Of a DNA stretch of 64,000 nt, positions 57,070 to 64,000 are shown piece after piece. This DNA is from Bos javanicus. Lineage: Eukaryota; Chordata; Mammalia; Artiodactyla; Bovidae. The stretch covers positions 26,634,001-26,698,000 of the forward strand of contig NC_083876.1 of NCBI RefSeq assembly GCF_032452875.1. The letters are read 5' to 3'. Under the pieces are notes generated by a model. That model did not search any database, had not been told where the DNA came from, and saw only the letters and a program-made list of their open reading frames with translations. Each line of letters opens with the position of its first letter. Position 1 is the first letter of the stretch. The translations under genes and the position numbers were made by a program.

Positions 57070-60000
57070 GATTGAGAAGACAAGATAGTGGAGCCGAAGA
57101 CCTTGAGCTCACCTCGTCCCATGAGAACACCAAAATCACAACTAACTGCTGAATGACAATTGATAGAGAAGGCAGGAATCTACAAAAAAAAAGATATTCT
57201 ATGTCCCAAGACAAAGAATATATCACAAAGATAGTAGGAATGACACACTGGCAATATAATTAATTCCCATATCCTCCACTGGGGGTAGGGGGCTACCCAC
57301 AAACTGGAGAATAATTATATCCCAGAAGTTCTCCCTTGGGAGTGAGAGTTCTGAGTCCCATGTCAGCCTCCTCATCCTGGGGGTATAGCATCAAGAGGAG
57401 GAGCCCCTAGAGTTTGAAGGCTTTGAAGGCCAACAGATCTCAGAAGCTTGACAAGACTGGGGGAAACAGAGACTCCACTCTTGGAGGACGCACACAAGGT
57501 CTCATATACAGTGAGACCCAGGGCAAGAGCAATGACTTCATAGGAGCCTGGGCCAGACCTACCCGCTGGCTTTGGAGGGTCTCCTGAGGCGGTAGTCGGT
57601 AGTTGTGGCTCTTTTTTTAGGACATAAAAGCTGGTGGAAAACATATACAGGAGTACTTATCTAAAGGCTCACATCTTGCTGGGGACATTGTATCTAATAT
57701 CTGGCTCCACCCAACAGCCTGCAGGCTCAAGTGTTGGGATGCCTCAGACCAAACCACCAACAGGGTGGGAACCTAGCCCAGCACATTGACAGGGTGCTTA
57801 TAAACTTCCTAAGTCCACAACAACCTCTAAATATGTCCCTTAACAAGGCCCTGCCCATCAGAGGGCCGTGAACCAACTCCACTCACAGTGGAAAGTCACT
57901 GACCTCTACCATCAGGAAGCCTGCACAAGCCCCTAGATCAGCCTCACCCACCAGGGGGCAGACACTCGAAGCAAGAAAAATACAGTCCTACAATCTGTGG
58001 AACTGAGTCTCTAAACACAGATCAGAACCTTCCTTGAGACCAGCTGGTCCCTGGCCACCGGGTGATGAGCAGGAAGTATACTGCTGGAACACAGGACACG
58101 TCCTACAGACGGCACTGCTCCAAGGTCAAGAATCATAACTAACTTTTCACAAACATAACAGTACAAATAGAAATTTATGTGAAATACTGAAAGTGATGGA
58201 AGGGAAAAACCTACAATCAAGAATACTCTACCCAGCAAGGTTCTCAGTCACATTTGATGGATAAGTCAGAAGCTTACGGATAAGCAAAAGCAAAAAGAAT
58301 TCACCATCAAACCAGCTCTTCAACAAATGCTAGGTGGAAAAGGCCACAACTAGAAACAAGAAAATTATGAATGGGAAAACTCACCAACAAAGGCAAACAT
58401 ACAGTAAAAGTAGGAAATCATCCACACACAAATATGATACCTAAACTAGCAATTGTGAGAAGTGGCGAGTACAAATGCAGGATATTCTAAATGCATTTGA
58501 AATTAAGAGACCAGCAATTTTAAAAAACCTTGTATATACAGATTGCTATATCAGAATCTCATGGTAACCACAATATAAAAATCTCCAATAAATACACTCA
58601 CAAAAATGAAAAATCAGTGGAAACCCTACTAAAGCTATTATCAAGTCACAAAAGAAGAAAACAAAAGAGAAAGGAAAGAAAAGGTTTTACAAAAACAAAC
58701 TCTAAGCAACTAAAAAAATGGCTATGAGAACTTACATAATTACTTTAAATGTAAATAGATTAAATGCTCCAACCAAAAGACATAGACTGACTGGATACAC
58801 AACAAGATTTGTATTTATGCTGTCAATAAGAGACCCACTTCAGATCTAGGGACACATACAGATTGAAAGTGAGGGGATATAAAAAGTTATTCCAAACTGG
58901 AATAACTTTTTCCAGTTATTTCAAACTGGAAATCAAACAAAAGAAAGCTGGAGTAGCAATATGCATATCAGAAAAAAATAGATTTAAAAATGAAGATTGT
59001 TAAAGAGACAAAGGACATAATGATCAATGGATCAATACAAGAAGATGTAACAATTGTAAATATATATGTACCCAGCACAGGAGCACCTAACCACATAAGG
59101 CAAATGCTAATAGTCATAAAAGGAGACAGGGACAGTAACACAATTATTTGTGGGGAACTTTAACACACCACTTCATCAATGGACACAGATGATCCAGAAA
59201 ATCAATAAGAAAACACAAGCTTCAAATGACGCACTAGACCAGACGGACTTAATTGATGTCCATAGAGTATAACGTCAGAAAGCAGCAGAATACACGTTCT
59301 TTTCAAGTACACATAGGACACACTCCAGGATAGATTACTTGCTGGGCCACAAAGCAAAGCTTGATAAATTTAAGAAATTTGAAGTCATATCAAACATCTT
59401 TTCTGATATAGTGTTATGAGATTAGAAACCAAGTACAAGAAAAAAAAAAAACAAAAACAACTGTAAACCACACACACACACGAAGGTTAAATAATATGAA
59501 ACAACCGATGAATCATTGAAGAAATCAAAAAGGAAACTGAAAAATACCTCCAGACATATGAAAACAACAGCACAATGATTCAAAATCTTTGTAATGTCAC
59601 AAAAGCAGTTCTAAGGGGGAAGTTTGTAGAAATATAATTTTACCTTAGGAAATAAGAAAAGTCATAAGTAAACAACCTAAGCTTAAACCTAAAGCAACTA
59701 GAAAAAGAAGAACAAAACCCAAACTTAGCAGAAGGAAAGAATCATAAAGTTCAGAGCAGAAATAAAATAGAGATGAAAAAACAATAGAAAAGATCCAATG
59801 AAACTAAGTGTTGGTTCCTTGAAAAGATAAGGAAAAGTGATAAACCTTTAGCCAACTCATCAAGAAAAAAGGGAATGGACATTGAACAATAAAATTAGAA
59901 ATGAAAAGGGAAAGTTACAAAAGACACCAAAGATCTACCAAGGATCATAAGTAACTACTATTGGCAACCATATGCCAATCAAATGAACAACCTAGAATAA

Positions 60001-61852
60001 AGGGAAAACTTCTTTAAAGTTAGTCTCCCAAGGCTGAACAGGAAGAAAGAGGTAATATGAACAGGCCATTCACAAGTACTGAAATCAAATTTGTGAGTCC
60101 TGGACTGGAAGACTTCACAGGCAGTCTATCAAACCTTTAGAGAAGATTTAACACTAGTTCTCCTGAAACTATTCCAAACAATTGCACAGGAGAGAACATT
60201 TCCAAAGTCACTCTATGAGAACAGCATCACCCTGATACCAAAAACCAGACAAATGTATGACAAGAAAAAAAGAAAATTACAGGTCAAGATCACTGATGAA
60301 GATAGACACAAAAATCTTCAGCAAAATGCTGTAAACCAAATCTAACAATACATTAAAAGGTTGATATCCAGTGGGATTTATCCTAGGGATGCAAGAAGTT
60401 TTCAATATCCACAAATCAATCAGTGTGATACAACACATTAACAAGTTGAAGAATGAAAAACATATAATCTCAATAGATGGAGAAAAAGTGTTTGACACAA
60501 TTCATCATAAATTTATAATAAACATTTTGCAGAATAGGGGCTAAGAGGGAGCTGACTTAATAAATACCACATATGAAAAACCCACAGCTAACATCCTACT
60601 CAAAGGTAAGGAGCTGAAATCATTTCCTGTAAGATCAAGAACAGTACAAGGATGTCTACTCTCACCATTTGTATTCAACATAGTTTAAGATGTCCTAGCC
60701 ACAAGCAGTCAGAAAAAAAAAAGAAGTAAATGGAATCTAAATTAAAAAAGAAGAAGCAAAACTCTCACTGTGCAGATGGCATGATATTATACATAGAAAA
60801 TTCTAAGGACACGACCAGGAAACTACTAGAGCTTATCAATGAATTCTGCAAGTTTGCAGGATACAAAATTAATATATCAAAATCTGTTGCATTTCTGTAT
60901 ACTAACAATGAAAGTTCAGACTGGAAATTAAGGAAACAATACCATTTACTGTTGCATCAAAAATAAAAATACCTAGGAATGAATCTACCTAAGGAGGCAA
61001 AAGACTTGTACTCTGAAAATGATAAGATGTTGAAGAGATAGAAGATGACACATAGATGGAAACATATATCATGTTCTTGATTTGGAAGAATTAATATTGT
61101 TAAATTAGTTATACTAGGTAAGTCAGTCTACAGATTCAGTGCAATCCCTGTCAAATTACCAATGGTATTTTTCACAGAAGTAGAACAAAATAATTTAAAA
61201 TTTGTTTGGAAACACAAAAGATCTAGAATAGCAAAAGCAATCCTGAGAAAGAAAATTAGAGATAGAGGTACAGGTTCCCTGACTTCAGACTATATTAAAA
61301 AGCTACAGTAATCAAAACAATATGATATTGGCACAGAAAATAGAAATACAGATCAATAAAACAGGATGGAAAGCACAGAGAGAAACCCAGACACCCATCG
61401 TCACCTAATTTTTGACAAAGGAGGAAAGACTATACAAAAGAGAGAAGATATTCTCTTCAATAAATGGTGCATGGAAAATATCTGTATGCAAGAAAATTAA
61501 ATTAGAACATTCTCTAAAACCATATGTGAAAATTAACTCAAAATGGATTAAGGACTTAAATGTAAAACCAGATACTATAAAACTCTTATAGGAAAACACA
61601 GGTTCTTTGAAATTGCAGCAATAATTTTTTGTATCTTCCTCCTTGATTAATAGAAAAAAAAAAAAAAAAGCCAAGCGGGACCTAATTAAACTTGAAAGCT
61701 TTTGCATAGCAAGGAAACCATAAACAAAATAAAGATACCCTATAGAAGGTGAGGAAATTTTAATAGTGCAGCTGACAAGGGGTTCATCTCCAAAATATGC
61801 AAATAGCAAATATAGCTCAATATATAAAAGAAAACCCAATCAAAAAAAAAAA

Positions 61853-63350
61853 TAGTGCAATGAAGTGTCCAGTAATGAGTTATGAGATCTATGGACACCT
61901 TATCTTTGACAAAGGAGGCAAGAATATACAATCAAGAAAAGACAATCTCTTTAACAAGTGGTGCTGGGAAAACTGGTCAGCCACTTGTAAAAGAATGAAA
62001 CTAGAACACTTTCTAACACCATACACAAAAATAAACTCAAAATGCATTAAAGATCTAAACGTAAGACCAGAAACTATAAAACTCCTAGAGGAGAACATAG
62101 GCAAAACTCTCTCCGACATAAATCCCAGCAGGATCCTCTATGACCCACCTCCCAGAATATTGGAAATAAAAGCAAAAATAAACAAATGGGACCTAATTAA
62201 ACTTAAAAGCTTCTGCACAACGAAGGAAACTATAAGCACGGTGAAAAGACAGCCTTCAGAATGGGAGAAAATAATAGCAAATGAAGCAACTGACAAAGAA
62301 TTAATCTCAAAAATATACAAGCAACTCCTGAAGCTCAATTCCAGAAAAATAAACGACCCAATCCAAAAATGGGCCAAAGAACTAAATAGACATTTCTCCA
62401 AAGAAGACATACAGATGGCTAACAAACACATGAAAAGATGCTCAACATCACTCATTATCAGAGAAATGCAAATCAACACCACAATGAGGTACCATTTCAC
62501 GCCAGTCAGAATGGCTGCTATCCAAAAGTCTACAAGCAATAAATGCTGGAGAGGCTGTGGAGAAAACGGAACCCTCTTACACTGTTGGTAGGAATGCAAA
62601 CTAAGTACAGCCACTATGGAGAACAGTGTGGAGCTCCCTTAAAAAACTGGAAATAGAACTGCCTTATGACCCAGCAATCCCACTGCTGGGCATCCACACT
62701 GAGGAAACCAGAAGGGAAAGAGACACGTGTACCCCAATGTTCATCGCAGCACTGTTTATAATAGCCAGGACATGGAAGCAACCTAGATGTCCATCAGCAG
62801 ACGAATGGATAAGAAAGCTTGGTGCATATACACAATGGAGTATTACTCAGCCATTAAAAAGAATACATTTGAATCAATTCTAATGAGGTGGATGAAACTG
62901 GAGCCTATTATACAGATTGAAGTAAGCCAGAAAGAAAAATACCAATACAGTATACTAACGCATATATATGGAATTTAGAAAGATGGTAATGATAACCCTG
63001 TATGCGAGACAGCAAAAGAGACACAGATGTACAGAACAGTTTTTTGGACTCTGTGGGAGAGGGCCAGGGTGGGATGATTTGGGAGAATGGCATTGAAACA
63101 TGTATAATATCATATAAGAAATGAATCGCCAGTCCATGTTTGATGCAGGATACAGGATGCTTGGGGCTGGTGCACTGAGATGACCCAGAGGGATGGTATG
63201 GGGAAGGAGGTGGGAGGGGGTTCAGGATGGGGAACACATGTACACCCATGGCAGATTCATGTTGATGTATGGCAAAACCAATAGAATATTGTAAAGTAAG
63301 TAGCCTCCAATTAAAATAAATAATTTTCAATTAAAAATTTTTTTAAATGA
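61853..63350 (+). mobile_element. Younger L1, 5'-truncated, 1.5 kb
   Basis: It comprises the ORF2 C-terminal part and full 3'-UTR ending in an A-rich tail ('ttaaatgataaaaaaa'). It is inserted in the older L1, which resumes at 63351. Probable TSD is the A-run plus tag shared by 61844-61855 and 63343-63351, not resolvable exactly because of the A-runs. The 3'-UTR matches that of the twin-primed copy at 39621-39980. Confidence 0.88.
61856..62978 (+). pseudogene. L1 ORF2 C-terminal remnant, one nonsense and one frameshift
   Basis: A 264-codon frame (61797-62591) encodes the ORF2 C-terminal segment ('GHLIFDKGGKNIQSRKDNLF', 'NKWDLIKLKSFCTTKETIST'). It enters the cysteine-rich end 'CWRGCGENGTLLHCW' and stops at tag (62589-62591), in the middle of the Cys-rich motif. 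The same frame reopens directly ('SSLKKLEIELPYDPAIPLLG', to about 62800). A small frameshift at about 62815 moves the final 'MEYYSAIKKNTFESILMRWM' codons to another frame (to 62978). The first 20 or so codons of the open frame belong to the older flanking L1. Confidence 0.87.
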
Positions 63351-63765
63351 TAAAAAAATAGACATTTTTCTGAAAAAGATATACAGCTAGCCCAAAAGCT
63401 CATGAAAAGATGCTCCATATTGCTAATTATTAGATAAATGCCAATCAAAAGTACAATGAGATATCACCTCATACCAGTCAGAATGACCATCTCACAAAGT
63501 CTACAAAATAAATTTTGGAGATGGTGTGGTGAAAAGGAAACCCTCCTACACTGTTAGTGGGAATGTAATTAGATACAACCATTATGGAGAACAGTATGGA
63601 AGCTCCTTAACAAACTAAAAATAGGTCTACCATATGATTCTGCAATCCCACTCCTGGGCATGTATTAGTAAAAGCCATACTTCACAAAGATAATGCACCC
63701 CAGTGTTCATAGCAACTCTGTTTATAGTAGCCACGACATAGCAACATAAATGTTCATCTAGAGAG

Positions 63766-63939
63766 GACACGACTGAGCGACGTCACTTTCACTTTTCACT
63801 TTCATGCACTGGAGAAGGAAATGGCAACCCACTCCAGTGTTCTTGCCTGGAGAATCCCAGGGACGGGGGAGCCTGGTGGGCTGCCATCTATGGGATCGCA
63901 CAGAGTTGGACACGACTGAAGCGACTTAGCAGCAGCAGC
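63766..63939 (+). mobile_element. Bov-A2 SINE, 5'-truncated
   Basis: It begins at 'cacgactgagcgacgtcact', the end of the first monomer, then has linker, second monomer ('cagtgttcttgcctggagaa') and cag tail. L1 sequence flanks it ('aaatgttcatct' and 'acagaggaatagatgaag'). The likely 8-bp TSD is agagagga (63758-63765) / acagagga (63940-63947). Confidence 0.92.
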
Positions 63940-64000
63940 ACAGAGGAATAGATGAAGAAGGTATGATACATATATACAATGGAATATTAGCCATAAAAAA

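Larger units (their letters stand above)
57070..64000 (+). mobile_element. Near full-length L1 LINE, plus strand, running off the window
   Basis: The 5'-UTR (about 57070-58170) is homologous to 51780-52708. ORF1 C-terminal codons follow (58180-58350, 'gaaaaacctacaatcaagaa', 'ccaaaccagctcttc'-type text). ORF2 then runs from the endonuclease (about 58720) through RT (60280-60960) to about 61850, and resumes at 63351-63765 and 63940-64000. A younger L1 (61853-63350) and a SINE interrupt it. The frames are heavily broken, so this is an old, dead copy. Confidence 0.83.

Overview
The window is ruminant nuclear DNA, most likely bovine or a close relative. The evidence is the repeat set: BovB (RTE-type) LINEs, Bov-A / Bov-tA / Bov-A2 SINEs, a CHR-type SINE, a ruminant-type mariner hairpin and artiodactyl-lineage L1 LINEs. 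Bov-tA SINEs and this density of BovB are ruminant hallmarks. I find no host protein-coding exon, rRNA gene or functional tRNA gene. The long open frames are LINE reverse-transcriptase remnants, their antisense shadows, or chance frames in A/T-rich DNA. I read the window as intergenic or deep-intronic, L1/BovB-rich sequence.

Layout. 1-9066 is mostly single-copy DNA with scattered SINEs, MIR/L2/MER5-like relics, a perfect 43-bp inverted repeat (3031-3148) and a 69-bp mariner hairpin (8845-8913). 9067-20905 is one nested insertion complex. An ancient repeat was hit by a BovB and by a minus-strand L1. That L1 then took several BovB and SINE insertions, and one BovB was itself hit by two more BovBs. 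The complex holds the best-preserved coding remnant, a 530-codon BovB frame with an intact YADD motif (11395-12987). 20906-31489 is mostly single-copy, with young-looking dimeric SINEs carrying perfect target-site duplications (TSDs). 31490-34722 is an ancient L1 hit by a CHR SINE and a younger L1, next to a possible hAT relic. 34891-45265 alternates unique DNA with SINEs, L1 3' ends, a degraded BovB inside a MIR, and a twin-primed L1. 45426-52708 is a near full-length minus-strand L1 carrying a tRNA-Val 5'-half pseudogene and a 2.2-kb BovB. 52709-57069 is mostly unique. From about 57070 to the right edge is a second near full-length L1, plus strand, hit by a younger L1 and a SINE.

How the parts relate. 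L1 machinery supplies reverse transcription for the SINEs with A-rich or simple tails and probably for the tRNA half. BovB supplies the tail recognised for Bov-A/Bov-tA SINEs, whose 3' region derives from BovB. Many boundaries are supported by TSDs I could read directly, so insertion order can be reconstructed at several points. Nothing here looks like a new multi-gene system. The most interesting objects are the tailless tRNA-Val half, the mariner hairpin resembling the ruminant miR-2284/2285 family, the nested complex, and two template-switch-like inverted duplications. Family names come from recognition, not a database search. Element edges without a stated TSD may be off by about 10-20 bp.
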